The notes: generated by a model not told the origin, from the sequence alone. A stretch of DNA of 43,562 nucleotides from Nostoc flagelliforme FACHB-838 (GCF_014698065.1 NZ_JACJSI010000058.1:1-43562); one strand, 5' to 3'. Numbered from the stretch's first letter, positions 7,577 through 16,850 are shown. Numbers and translations are program-made.

Positions 7577-9874
7577 ATGACTAATGAAACGATTGATTTA
7601 ACAAACTGCGATCGCGAACTGATCCACATTCCCAGTCTGATCCAACCTCACGGGATTTTACTAGTTTTGCAAGATCCCACTCTGGAAATCCTTCAGGTGA
7701 GCAGCAATACCCAGGAACTTATTGGTCGTCAACCGGAAGAATTACTGGGCAAGCCGCTATCAGATTTACTGGATGCGAAGCAGATTAAGCTGATTCAACA
7801 ATGTATAGCAGAGGATTTTGAGAGCGTCAATCCTCTCAACCTGTCTATCAAACATCAAAATAAATCAATTTATTTCGATGGTATTGTCCATCGTTTAGAT
7901 AATATCATTATTCTGGAATTGGAGCCGAAAAAAGCGAAGGATAAAACAGGCTTTTTTGACTTTTATAAACAAGTAAAAGGAACCATTACCCGCATTCAGA
8001 AAGCACCAACGCTGGTGGAGATGTGCCAGATTGTGGTTACAGAAATCCGGCGAATCACTGGCTTTGATCGCGTCATGGTCTATCGATTTGATCCCGAAGG
8101 AGCAGGGAGTGTCATCGCTGAAGACACCAATCAGGAAACGCCCTTTTTGGGCTTACGCTACCCAGCTTCGGATATTCCTAAGCAGGCCCGACAGCTATAT
8201 ACCCTCAACTGGCTGCGGCTGATTCCAGATGCCAGCTACCAGCCTGTCGCTTTAATTCCAGCGAACAATCCCTTAACAAATCAACCGCTCGATCTCAGTC
8301 TATCGGTGTTGCGGAGTGTTTCTCAAATTCATCTAGAATACTTGCAAAATATGGGCGTGACAGCCTCTATGTCTATTTCCCTGATGCACGATCAAAAGTT
8401 TTGGGGATTAATTGCCTGTCACCATTCTTCGCCTAAATATGTTCTTTACAATACCCGCACTATGTGCGAGTTCATTGGCCAAGTGATGTCTGTGGAACTG
8501 GCAAATAAAGAAGCTAGTGAAGACATTGATTATAAAAGGCAACTGAAGTCATTACAAACTGTATTTGTTGAAAGCTTGTCTCAAGCTGAGTATTTCCTGG
8601 ATGGCATGGTGCAACTGAAATCTCAATTACTCAATCTGGTCAGCGCCACAGGAGTAGTAATATGCAGTGGCGATCAGTGTATTCAAGTGGGTAAAACGCC
8701 TTCGGAAGCAGAGGTTCACGCCTTACTCAATTGGATTAAACCTCACCTGCATCATAACTTGTTTGAGACGCGATCGCTCACCAAAAACTACCCTGCCGCC
8801 GAGTCATTTAAAGCGATCGCGAGTGGCCTGTTAGCCCTAGAAATTTCCAAAGTTCATCACAATTACCTTCTCTGGTTTCGTCCAGAGGTAATACAAACGG
8901 TGAATTGGGGCGGCAACCCCAATAAACCTGTAGAAGTTTTGTCAGATGGCAGTTTACGAATGTCTCCTCGCAAATCCTTCGACTTATGGCAAGAAACTGT
9001 GCAAGGGTCTGCTTTACCTTGGAAACCTTGCGAAGTTGAAGCGGTTATTGAACTGCGAAGCCTAGTTGTGGGTGTTGTGTTGCGGCAGGCAGACAAACTG
9101 GCATCGATGAATTTTGAATTACAACGGAGTAACGCAGAACTTGATTCTTTTGCTTACGTTGCCTCCCATGATCTAAAAGAACCGTTGCGGGGCATTCACA
9201 ACTATGCAAACTTCTTAATGGAAGACTATGCAGATATACTAGATGACGATGGAATTGCGAAACTGCAAACCCTGGTGCGGCTGACACAGCGAATGGAAGA
9301 CCTGATCAACTCACTTCTCCATTTCTCTCGGTTGGGACGCGCCGAACTGATCCGGCAACCAGTGAATCTAAATGAGTTAGTGCCGCAGGTAATCGCCACC
9401 TTGAACATTGCTAGGCCACAGAGTGAAGTTGAGTTCCGCATTCCTCAACCCCTGAAGATTGTTCAAGGCGATCGCGCTCAGATTAATGAACTCTTCAGCA
9501 ACCTGATCAGCAATGCCATTAAGTACAATGATAAACCGGAAAAATGGGTAGAAATTGGTTGCATTGAATCAGGGTCTAGGAATTGGGAAGTCAACCAAAT
9601 GCCAAAAGAATTTCTTCCTCAATCCTCAGTACCCAGTACCCAGTCCTTCTATGTTCGTGATAACGGCATTGGCATCCCCCAAGAACATCTTGACAAAATC
9701 TTTCAAATATTCCGCCGCTTACATGGACGAGACGACTTTGGCGGTGGAACTGGGGTAGGGTTAACCATTGCCCGTAAAATTGTCGAACGTCACGGTGGTA
9801 GAATTTGGGTGGAATCTACTCCAACTCAAGGCAGTACCTTTTATTTCACCCTGTCGGCGGAGGCAAACAGATGA
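7577..9874 (+). CDS. bphP: bacteriophytochrome histidine kinase (biliverdin type)
   Basis: A 765-residue red/far-red photoreceptor kinase with PAS (about 15-120), GAF (140-310), PHY (325-505), HisKA and HATPase domains. The N-terminal segment CDRELIHIPSLIQPHG supplies Cys11, the attachment site used by biliverdin-binding bacteriophytochromes. At the GAF site where Cph1-type phytochromes have Cys-His, this protein has Ile251-His252, so it should bind biliverdin rather than phycocyanobilin. The PASDIP motif (Asp199), the PHY tongue PRKSF (464-468) and WGG (444-446) are present. The kinase has His531 in SHDLKEPLRG, then a G-box with DNGIGIPQEH and GGGTGVGLTIARKIV. AAGGAG precedes the start by about 9 bp. 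It resembles the Anabaena AphB type; its stop overlaps the next start (ATGA). Confidence 0.93.
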   Translation: MTNETIDLTNCDRELIHIPSLIQPHGILLVLQDPTLEILQVSSNTQELIGRQPEELLGKPLSDLLDAKQIKLIQQCIAEDFESVNPLNLSIKHQNKSIYFDGIVHRLDNIIILELEPKKAKDKTGFFDFYKQVKGTITRIQKAPTLVEMCQIVVTEIRRITGFDRVMVYRFDPEGAGSVIAEDTNQETPFLGLRYPASDIPKQARQLYTLNWLRLIPDASYQPVALIPANNPLTNQPLDLSLSVLRSVSQIHLEYLQNMGVTASMSISLMHDQKFWGLIACHHSSPKYVLYNTRTMCEFIGQVMSVELANKEASEDIDYKRQLKSLQTVFVESLSQAEYFLDGMVQLKSQLLNLVSATGVVICSGDQCIQVGKTPSEAEVHALLNWIKPHLHHNLFETRSLTKNYPAAESFKAIASGLLALEISKVHHNYLLWFRPEVIQTVNWGGNPNKPVEVLSDGSLRMSPRKSFDLWQETVQGSALPWKPCEVEAVIELRSLVVGVVLRQADKLASMNFELQRSNAELDSFAYVASHDLKEPLRGIHNYANFLMEDYADILDDDGIAKLQTLVRLTQRMEDLINSLLHFSRLGRAELIRQPVNLNELVPQVIATLNIARPQSEVEFRIPQPLKIVQGDRAQINELFSNLISNAIKYNDKPEKWVEIGCIESGSRNWEVNQMPKEFLPQSSVPSTQSFYVRDNGIGIPQEHLDKIFQIFRRLHGRDDFGGGTGVGLTIARKIVERHGGRIWVESTPTQGSTFYFTLSAEANR

Positions 9875-10344
9875 CTCTAACTTCAGCCTTCCCCATGCAG
9901 CAAACGCCACTGCTTTTAGTTGTCGAGGATAGTAATGAAGACTTTGAGGCATTACAAAGATTTCTAGGGCGCTCTGCCATTGCGATCGCTATTCATCGGT
10001 GTGTGAATGGCGAACAAGCGTTAGCGTTTCTTTATCGCACTGACAGCTATGTGAAGCGCGAAAGTTTGCCCCGTCCCGGTTTGATTGTGCTTGACTTGAA
10101 CCTACCAGGAACCGATGGACGAGAAGTGTTACGCCGGATTAAACAAGACGACAAGTTAAAGATGATTCCGGTGGTAGTGTTTACTACCTCTAATAATCCC
10201 AAAGATATTGAAGTCTGCTATCGATACGGTGTCAACAGCTACATTGTTAAGCCAATCAATTTTGCTCAATTGAAACGAAATATTCAGATGCTGGTGGAAT
10301 ATTGGTTTGAAGTGACGAGACTGCCTGATTGCCCAGAGGATTAG
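9871..10344 (+). CDS. Rcp1-type single-domain response regulator (phytochrome partner)
   Basis: A 157-residue CheY-like receiver starting at the ATG that overlaps the phytochrome stop (ATGA), preceded by GGCGGAGG. Key residues are Glu19-Asp20, phospho-acceptor Asp75 in LIVLDLNLPG, Thr105-Thr106 and Lys127 in the K-P motif. There is no output domain. The extended C-terminus (FWFEV-like MLVEYWFEVTRLP) matches the Rcp1/RcpB class, which takes phosphate from the cognate phytochrome and dimerises. Translational coupling to bphP supports that pairing. What it acts on next is not visible; the upstream permease or the following hybrid kinase are only neighbours. Confidence 0.92.
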   Translation: MTLTSAFPMQQTPLLLVVEDSNEDFEALQRFLGRSAIAIAIHRCVNGEQALAFLYRTDSYVKRESLPRPGLIVLDLNLPGTDGREVLRRIKQDDKLKMIPVVVFTTSNNPKDIEVCYRYGVNSYIVKPINFAQLKRNIQMLVEYWFEVTRLPDCPED

Positions 10345-10624
10345 ACTTCTTGTAGAAGTCGGGTAAAGGGGAAGGGGGAACTAAAGGTACAAACCTCACC
10401 TGCAAGTGGCGTGAAAGCTCCCTTGCTCCTTTTCCCCGTTGGTTGAAACCTCACCCACAAGTGGCGTGATTTGTCCCTTCTGCTCCCTGCTCCCTGCTCC
10501 CTGCTCTCTGCCCTGTGGTAAAATCCTGACGTAGAAAATGATTCTAGGACTGTTTATAAAATAGATTTATGTGTGATAACCTGCCAAATGTGGGGTTTAA
10601 CTCTATCCCCTCCATTAATTCACG
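10345..10624. repeat. short tandem and direct repeats in spacer
   Basis: Right after the regulator stop is GACTTCTTGTAGAAGTCGGG, related to the palindrome at 15246 and 33943, and usable as a hairpin. Two direct copies of AAACCTCACC-GCAAGTGGCGTGA-like sequence follow (about 10391 and 10446), then four copies of the heptamer CCCTGCT (about 10482-10510). These are typical heterocystous-cyanobacterial spacer repeats. The last 100 bp are AT-rich and could carry the kinase promoter. Confidence 0.6.
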
Positions 10625-13600
10625 ATGTCTCAGCAACAGCGCACCCTTTTAATTGTCGATGATTCCCCAGAAGATCGAGAACTCTATCGGCGGTATTTGC
10701 TGCGCGATCGCGAATATTCTTATACTTTCTTGGAAGCAACTCTAGGACGGCAAGGACTAGAACTTTGGCAGCAACATCAGCCTGATGTTATCTTACTTGA
10801 TTATCGACTCCCCGATCTAGACGGGCTGGAATTTCTCGCACAATTGCAACCCCTAAGCCAACGGATATCTCTACCTGTAATTGTTGTAACGGGGCAAGGC
10901 AATGAGGCGATCGCAGTTCAGGCAATGAAAGCGGGCGCACAAGATTATCTTGTCAAAGAGCAAATTAGCCCAGAAGGGCTGCAAATAGCAGTCAATGGGG
11001 CAATTGAAACAGTACGGCTACGTACCCAACTACAACAGCGTATTGAAAGAGATTCTGTAATCTCATATATTACTCAGCAAATTCATAAATCGCTGAATTT
11101 GGATGAAATTCTCCAGACAACCGTAGCTGAAGTACGGCGGTTTCTCCACACCGATCGCGTCTTGGTTTTTCAGTTAAATCTTGACGGGGATGGCACAGTA
11201 GTAGCAGAATCGGTTGGGGCAGAATGGCGATCGCTTCTTCCCTCCACTATCCACGATCCCTGCCAAGCTGGAAACTCCATCGCCTCAAATCTACCGCAAC
11301 TTGTCAGAAACGATCCCACTTTTATCAAGAATTATATCGAACGCTATTATCAGGGGCAAGTAGTGGCAGTAGCAGATATTCATGACAGCAGTCTTGACCC
11401 ATGCCACGGTGAATTATTGGCATTTCAAGTCAAAGCTCATCTGGTTGTACCAATTCTGCAAGATAACCAGTTTTGGGGATTGCTAATTGCTCATAATTGC
11501 ACCTCTCCTCGATTTTGGCAGCCCTTAGAAATTGACTTGCTCAAAGAGTTAGCAACTCAGATGAGTATCGCCTTGCGACAGGCACAACTGTATCAACAGG
11601 CACAGCGTGAACTAAAGGAACGTCAACAGGTAGAAGCAGAACTACGCCAGAGCGAAGAACAACTGCGATTGGCACTGTTAGCCTCTCGGATGGCAACGTG
11701 GAACTGGAACATCCAGACAGGAAAAATTACCTGGTCAAATAACCTAGAAGCCTTATTTGGGCTGCAAGCAGGAGAGTTTGACGGCTCATTCGAGATGTTT
11801 GCCGCTCGATTGCACCTTGACGATCGCGATCGCGTGCTGGCAGCTGTAGATCGCGCTGTCGCCACTGGAGAAGACTATAACATTGAATTTCGGGTGGCAT
11901 ATCCCAACGGCACAATTAGGTGGGCACACAGCCAAGGCAAGGTGTTCTATGACCACCAGGGGCAACCGATGCAGATGGCTGGTAATGATATAGATATCAC
12001 CGAACGCAAAAGGTCAGCCGAAGCTTTGCGCGAGAGTGAAGAGCGTTTCCGGCAGATCGCAGAAAATATTGATGCAGTATTCTGGATCAGAGAGGTGCGA
12101 GAAAATCGAGTCAGCTATGTCAGTCCTGCATACAAACACTTGTGGGGATTCAACCCAGAGGAATTGTATCAAGGAGAACAATCATGGATTGATCGTATTC
12201 ACCCAGAAGATCGAGAATTGACCCAGAAAGCGTTTCATGAAAAAGCTGTCGGCGGTGAATTTGATCAAGAATATCGAATTATTTTAGCCGATGGTAGTAT
12301 TCGCTGGGTTCACGATCGCTGTTTTCCGCTTCGAGATGAAACAGGAGAGATTTATCGGTTTGCTGGGATTGCCGAAGACATTAGCGAGCGCAAACGCTAT
12401 CTTGCAGCCTTGGAAAAAAGCGAAGAACGCTTCCGCACTTCGGTTGAAAATATGCTGGACTGCTTTGGCATCTACCAGGCTGTGCGGAATGAGCAGGGAC
12501 AGATTGTCGATTTTCGGACTGAATATGTAAATGATGCTGCCTGCCTCAATAATCAAGTGACTCGTGGGCAGCAGATAGGGCGCGGGTTATGTGAATTACT
12601 ACCGGTACATCGTGACAGTGGTTTGTTTGATGAGTACTGTCAAGTAGTAGAAACAGGTCAGGCGCTGATTAAAGATAGTCTAGTTTATGAAGATGAATAC
12701 GGACAACAACGCTTAGTTAGAGCGTTTGATATCCGCGTAGCTAAATTTGGAGATGGATTTGTTGCTACCTGGCGAGATATTACCGCTCGCCAACAAACAG
12801 AAGTCGCCCTGCGCCAGAGTGAAGAATTTAAAAATCGCATTTTAGATAGCAGTTCTGACTGCATCCAAGTATTAAACCTTGATGGGCGGCTCCTGTATAT
12901 GAATACAGGTGGAATGTGTTTGATGGAAATTGACGACTTGGATTCCTATCTCAATACTGAATGGCTCTGTTTTTGGGAAAGCAACTATCGGCAACAGGCA
13001 GAGCAAGCACTCGCTGCCGCTAAAATAGGCGAAATCAGCATTTTTCGCGGATACTGCCCAACCGTAAAAGGTACTCCCAAATGGTGGGAAGTGGTCGTTA
13101 GCCCGATTTTGGATGCTTCCGGGGAGATGGAACGAATCTTGTTGATTTCACGAGACATCACCGATCGCAAACAGGTAGAGGAGGCATTACGCCAAAGCGA
13201 GGAACGCTATCGCTGCTTGGCAGAATTAATCCCCCAATTAGTCTGGACAGTTAACCCAGAAGGAGCGTTACTTGATGCCAATCAACGTTGGTTGGAATAC
13301 ACCGGGTTAACGCCAGAACAAGCTCAGACAATGGGTTGGAAAGAGGTTGTCCATCCAGAAGACATACTGATTATGGCTCAACAGTGGAGCGAGGCAGTAC
13401 AACACAGTACTTCTTATCAAGCCGAAGGTCGGATACGGCGGGCAGATGGTGTATATCGCTGGCATCTACACCAAGCAATTCCCCAAAAGGATGAGCAAGG
13501 TGAAATTGTCAAATGGTTTGGCAGTGCAACTGATATCGAAGCGCAAAAACAACTGGAGGCTGAACGCGATCGCCTATTTCAGTTAGAGCAAGCCGCGCGG

Positions 13601-14764
13601 ACTGAAGCAGAACGCGCCAATCGCATCAAAGATGAGTTTCTTGCCATTCTCTCTCACGAATTGCGATCGCCTCTCAACCCGATTCTCGGCTGGACAAAAC
13701 TGCTGCAAACCCGCAAATTTAATGAAACCAAAACAGCCGAAGCCTTAGCCATCATCGAACGCAACGCTAAACTGCAAACTCAACTGATTGATGACTTGCT
13801 CGATGTCGCCAAGATTCTGCGGGGTAAACTCAGCATCAATGCCGCTCCTGTGAATCTGGCATTTGTGATTGAATCTGCAATTGACACAGTAAGTACAACA
13901 GCTGTTGCTAAATCAATTCTGTTGCATCCGGTACTGCCAAATATTGGGCAAGTCTCTGGAGATTCTAACCGCCTGCAACAGATCGTTTGGAATTTACTTT
14001 CTAATGCTATCAAGTTTACTCCTAAAGGCGGACGGGTAGAAATTCGATTAGAACGAGTTGGGGATCAGGCACAAATTATCGTCAGTGACACTGGCAAAGG
14101 TATTAACCCTGACTTTCTCCCCTATATTTTTGAATCATTTCGTCAGGAAGATGTTTCAGTTACTCGCAAGTTTGGCGGATTAGGATTAGGGTTGGCGATC
14201 GTCCGCCAGCTGGTTGAGGCTCACGGGGGCGCTATCACAGCTGATAGTCCTGGCGAAGGGTTGGGAGCCACTTTTACAGTCCAGTTGCCACTGCTGAATG
14301 TTCAACCGGAAATTAAGGAGACAAATGAGTTGTCAGAACAAGCACTCGAACTCACGGGGATTCGAGTACTCACAGTCGATGATGACCCTGATGCCCGTGA
14401 GCTATTAACAGTATTACTTACTGAATACGGAGCGCAAGTTTTGACTGTTACTTCTGCGGCAGAAGTGTTGGCAAACCTAGAGTCCTTCCAACCCGATGTG
14501 TTAGTCAGTGATATTGGGATGCCCGAAGTTGATGGTTATTCCTTGATCCAACAAATCCGCACTTTAACCCCCGAAAAAGGCGGACACATTCCTGCGATCG
14601 CTTTGACTGCTTATGCCAGAGTTGATGATTACGAGCGAGCCATAAGCAGTGGCTATCAACTGCGCGTTACCAAGCCCCTTGAGCCAGAAGAGTTAGTTCA
14701 AGCTGTGGTGGCACTGGCACACAATAAACTAAATGATACCATTCCTCAAAATGATTCGGTTTAA
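10625..14764 (+). CDS. giant hybrid histidine kinase: REC-GAF-5xPAS-HisKA-HATPase-REC
   Basis: A 1379-residue soluble hybrid kinase. Receiver 1 spans residues 7-125 with Asp59 and Lys111. The GAF domain (about 155-320) looks like a cyanobacteriochrome GAF: Cys260-His261 followed by FQVKAHLVVPI and FWGLLIAHNC. Five PAS/PAC units follow (about 345-465, 470-595, 600-720, 725-845, 850-980), most closing with D-I-T-E-R-K or D-I-S-E-R-K. HisKA carries His1011 in ILSHELRSPLNPILGW, the ATPase has DTGKGINPDFL and GGLGLGLAIV, and the C-terminal receiver has Asp1296 in SDIGMP. No DNA-binding output, so it should pass phosphate to another protein. It lies 280 bp after the phytochrome operon. No obvious Shine-Dalgarno. 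Confidence 0.9.
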   Translation: MSQQQRTLLIVDDSPEDRELYRRYLLRDREYSYTFLEATLGRQGLELWQQHQPDVILLDYRLPDLDGLEFLAQLQPLSQRISLPVIVVTGQGNEAIAVQAMKAGAQDYLVKEQISPEGLQIAVNGAIETVRLRTQLQQRIERDSVISYITQQIHKSLNLDEILQTTVAEVRRFLHTDRVLVFQLNLDGDGTVVAESVGAEWRSLLPSTIHDPCQAGNSIASNLPQLVRNDPTFIKNYIERYYQGQVVAVADIHDSSLDPCHGELLAFQVKAHLVVPILQDNQFWGLLIAHNCTSPRFWQPLEIDLLKELATQMSIALRQAQLYQQAQRELKERQQVEAELRQSEEQLRLALLASRMATWNWNIQTGKITWSNNLEALFGLQAGEFDGSFEMFAARLHLDDRDRVLAAVDRAVATGEDYNIEFRVAYPNGTIRWAHSQGKVFYDHQGQPMQMAGNDIDITERKRSAEALRESEERFRQIAENIDAVFWIREVRENRVSYVSPAYKHLWGFNPEELYQGEQSWIDRIHPEDRELTQKAFHEKAVGGEFDQEYRIILADGSIRWVHDRCFPLRDETGEIYRFAGIAEDISERKRYLAALEKSEERFRTSVENMLDCFGIYQAVRNEQGQIVDFRTEYVNDAACLNNQVTRGQQIGRGLCELLPVHRDSGLFDEYCQVVETGQALIKDSLVYEDEYGQQRLVRAFDIRVAKFGDGFVATWRDITARQQTEVALRQSEEFKNRILDSSSDCIQVLNLDGRLLYMNTGGMCLMEIDDLDSYLNTEWLCFWESNYRQQAEQALAAAKIGEISIFRGYCPTVKGTPKWWEVVVSPILDASGEMERILLISRDITDRKQVEEALRQSEERYRCLAELIPQLVWTVNPEGALLDANQRWLEYTGLTPEQAQTMGWKEVVHPEDILIMAQQWSEAVQHSTSYQAEGRIRRADGVYRWHLHQAIPQKDEQGEIVKWFGSATDIEAQKQLEAERDRLFQLEQAARTEAERANRIKDEFLAILSHELRSPLNPILGWTKLLQTRKFNETKTAEALAIIERNAKLQTQLIDDLLDVAKILRGKLSINAAPVNLAFVIESAIDTVSTTAVAKSILLHPVLPNIGQVSGDSNRLQQIVWNLLSNAIKFTPKGGRVEIRLERVGDQAQIIVSDTGKGINPDFLPYIFESFRQEDVSVTRKFGGLGLGLAIVRQLVEAHGGAITADSPGEGLGATFTVQLPLLNVQPEIKETNELSEQALELTGIRVLTVDDDPDARELLTVLLTEYGAQVLTVTSAAEVLANLESFQPDVLVSDIGMPEVDGYSLIQQIRTLTPEKGGHIPAIALTAYARVDDYERAISSGYQLRVTKPLEPEELVQAVVALAHNKLNDTIPQNDSV

Positions 14765-14892
14765 CCCTTTTTAACGCGTCTTGCCTTAGCCAAACAGTAT
14801 TACCACCTCTCTACATTGTTTTTCGATGTTAAGTCTCTGTAGACATCGCTCAAATTTAAACATTAGTTGTCAAAATTTGAGCGTTTGTAGCT

Positions 14893-15105
14893 AATGTTCT
14901 TCCATGTATAAGAAACGCTTAAGCATTTGTTGCAAAGGTATAATTAGTTGCTGCAAATGCTTAATACTTTGCAACAAATGCTCTTCCATGTATAAGAAAC
15001 GCTTAAGCATTTGTTGCAAAGGTATAATTAGTTGCTGCAAATGCTTAATGCTTTGCAGCTAATGCTCTTCCATGTATAAGAAACGTTTAAGCATTTGCAA
15101 CAATC
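14893..15105. repeat. 84-bp tandem repeat array with internal inverted repeats
   Basis: The string TCCATGTATAAGAAACG recurs at 14901, 14985 and 15069, a strict 84-bp period. Two full units are present and the third is cut short after about 37 bp. Within a unit AGCATTTGTTGCAAAG is followed about 40 bp later by its exact complement CTTTGCAACAAATGCT, so each unit can fold into long stems. The second unit differs from the first at only a few bases. It lies between two same-strand genes and has no reading frame of note. Confidence 0.9.
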
Positions 15106-15245
15106 ATTGTAATGAACTTATAAATCTATTTATCGCCTCTTTGCGATTAGCGGCGCGTCATCAAAAAACCTTATCCGAACCGTATTGAGTAGGGGCGCAA
15201 GACCTTGCGCCCCTATAGCAGTCCTAAATCAGTCGTGAACAATAA

Positions 15246-15276
15246 GATCCCCGACTTCTTAAAGAAGTCGGGGATC
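15246..15276. repeat. dispersed palindrome GATCCCCGACTTCTT, copy 1
   Basis: Arms GATCCCCGACTTCTT and AAGAAGTCGGGGATC are perfect complements separated by one base. The same palindrome is at 33943-33973 and a degraded form at about 10347-10365. It is a dispersed repeat; it could also act as a transcript-end hairpin. Confidence 0.8.
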
Positions 15277-15377
15277 TGAATCTCTCTTCACTAAACCAAA
15301 CTACATTATGTTTTCTTTAGATAAGTGCAAAAAGGACATAAACTTTTTGATGTAAAACGAAGCATTAAAAAGTGGTT

Positions 15378-16136
15378 ATGGCTAAATTTCTTTTTGTAAC
15401 CGACCTAGATGACACCCTCGTACATCGCACCGTGGGCGATGACAGCGCTTTGCCAGAACTCAATCAACTGCTGAGTCAACATCGCCAAAAATTCGGTACG
15501 AAAATCGTTTATTCTACCGGGCGATCGCCTGTACTTTATAAAGAACTCCAAACTCAAAAAAATCTTTTGCAACCAGATGCCGTCGTCTTGTCTGTGGGTA
15601 CAGAAATTTACCTTGATGATACCGATACTGCTGACTCAGGTTGGTCAGAAATCCTCTCTCCGGGATGGGATCGGGAAGCTGTATTATCTATTACTAAAAA
15701 ATACCGTGGGTTAGTTCGACAACCAGATTCAGAACAGCGTCCCTTCAAAGTGAGTTTTTTCTTAGAACAAGAAGCCTCTGTAAACCTTCTCTCACAACTT
15801 GAAGCAGAGTTGCAGAAATATAAATTAAATGTAAAGTTAATCTACAGTAGCGGGATTGACCTTGACATTGTACCCCATAGCAGCGATAAAGGTCAGGCAA
15901 TGCAGTTTTTACGCCAGAAGTGGAAATTTGCAGCAGAACAAACAGTTGTCTGTGGTGATTCAGGTAATGATATTGCTTTATTTGCTGTAGGCAACGAACG
16001 GGGAATCATTGTGGGAAATGCCCGAAAAGAGTTACTCCAATGGCACAATGAGCATCCCGCCGAACACCGCTACCTGGCAAAAGGTTTTTGTGCAGGTGGA
16101 ATTATCGAAGGCTTAAATTATTTTGGTCTCTTGTAA
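15378..16136 (+). CDS. sucrose-phosphate phosphatase (HAD superfamily)
   Basis: A 252-residue HAD phosphatase from the ATG at 15378 (an upstream GTG at 15372 would add two residues). It hydrolyses sucrose-6F-phosphate, the last step of sucrose synthesis, important for osmotic stress and for carbon supply to heterocysts. Motif I is VTDLDDTLVHR with the nucleophile and acid Asp pair, motif II is YSTGRS, motif III the Lys in HSSDKGQAMQFL, motif IV VCGDSGNDIALF. The length of about 250 and the SDKGQA context fit cyanobacterial SPP better than trehalose-phosphate phosphatase. The stop overlaps the ruvA start (TAATG), so the two are likely cotranscribed. Confidence 0.88.
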   Translation: MAKFLFVTDLDDTLVHRTVGDDSALPELNQLLSQHRQKFGTKIVYSTGRSPVLYKELQTQKNLLQPDAVVLSVGTEIYLDDTDTADSGWSEILSPGWDREAVLSITKKYRGLVRQPDSEQRPFKVSFFLEQEASVNLLSQLEAELQKYKLNVKLIYSSGIDLDIVPHSSDKGQAMQFLRQKWKFAAEQTVVCGDSGNDIALFAVGNERGIIVGNARKELLQWHNEHPAEHRYLAKGFCAGGIIEGLNYFGLL

Positions 16137-16768
16137 TGATTAGTTATTTAAAAGGTATAGTCGCTGGTATCCAAACAATTGGCGCTAATCGCGTGATTCT
16201 GACTCTGGAAGTGAATGGCTTGGGGTATGATTTGCAAGTTCCCCAACGCCTAGCAAACCAGTTACCAGAGTCGGGAGGAGTAACGCAAATTTTTACCCAT
16301 CTCCAAATTCGTGAAGAAGTACCCTTTCTTTATGGCTTTGCTTCACCAGCCGAACGCGATTTATTTCGCCACTTGCTGACTGTCACAGGTATTGGTGCAG
16401 CCTTAGCGATCGCACTCCTAGACACTCTGGAACTACCAGAGTTAGTCCAAGCAATTATCGCTGGCAACACACAAATATTAATTCAGGCTCCCGGTGTCGG
16501 TAAAAAAATCGCTGAACGCATCTGTTTGGAACTGAAAAGCAAATTGGTCGAGTGGCGCAAATCAGCCGGGTTCTTTGTCGCCACAGGCGGCCCAGCACCA
16601 GGAATTCTCGAAGAAGTGCAAATGACCCTCTTCGCCTTGGGATACACTGCCCATGAGGTCAGTCACGCCCTACATGTGGTCAGCGAAGACATCGGACTAC
16701 CCAAAGATGCTTATGTGGAAGATTGGATTAAACAAGCGATCGCTCATCTCAGTAGCGAACAAGTTTAA
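16136..16768 (+). CDS. ruvA: Holliday junction branch migration protein RuvA
   Basis: A 210-residue protein with the standard RuvA layout: an N-terminal OB-fold (MISYLKGIVAGI to about residue 65, including LEVNGLGYDLQVP and EEVPFLYGF), two helix-hairpin-helix motifs (LLTVTGIGAALAIALLD and IQAPGVGKKIAERICLELK), and a C-terminal domain III (VQMTLFALGYTAHEVSHAL) that touches the RuvB motor. It binds four-way junctions as a tetramer and recruits RuvB for branch migration. The ATG is chosen because it overlaps the phosphatase stop (TAATG) and gives the normal RuvA N-terminus. Two GCGATCGC sites lie in the gene. Confidence 0.96.
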   Translation: MISYLKGIVAGIQTIGANRVILTLEVNGLGYDLQVPQRLANQLPESGGVTQIFTHLQIREEVPFLYGFASPAERDLFRHLLTVTGIGAALAIALLDTLELPELVQAIIAGNTQILIQAPGVGKKIAERICLELKSKLVEWRKSAGFFVATGGPAPGILEEVQMTLFALGYTAHEVSHALHVVSEDIGLPKDAYVEDWIKQAIAHLSSEQV

Positions 16769-16850
16769 TTGTCATTAGTCATTAGTCATTGGTCATTTGT
16801 TATTGGTCATTTGTCATTAGTTATTTCTTATTTTCCCCCTGCCCCCTGCC
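16769..16850. repeat. short tandem repeats GTCATTG/GTCATTT
   Basis: Directly after ruvA the spacer is a run of GTCATTAGTCATTGGTCATTTGTTATTGGTC-type heptamers (16771-16826), then pyrimidine-rich CCCCCTGCC blocks. The same heptamers occur at about 38178-38228. They happen to be open in frame with bioF, which lengthens its apparent reading frame. Confidence 0.75.

Larger units (their letters stand above)
14765..15371. other. 607-bp intergenic region rich in hairpins
   Basis: The spacer contains, in order, an inverted repeat at 14848-14882 (GCTCAAATTT / AAATTTGAGC), the 84-bp tandem array at 14893-15105, a short sequence CCGAACCGTATTGAG near 15175 resembling the terminal repeat of the 31764 element, an 11-bp-stem hairpin at 15191-15214 (AGGGGCGCAAG / CTTGCGCCCCT) and a 15-bp perfect palindrome at 15246-15276. 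No gene seen. Confidence 0.6.
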
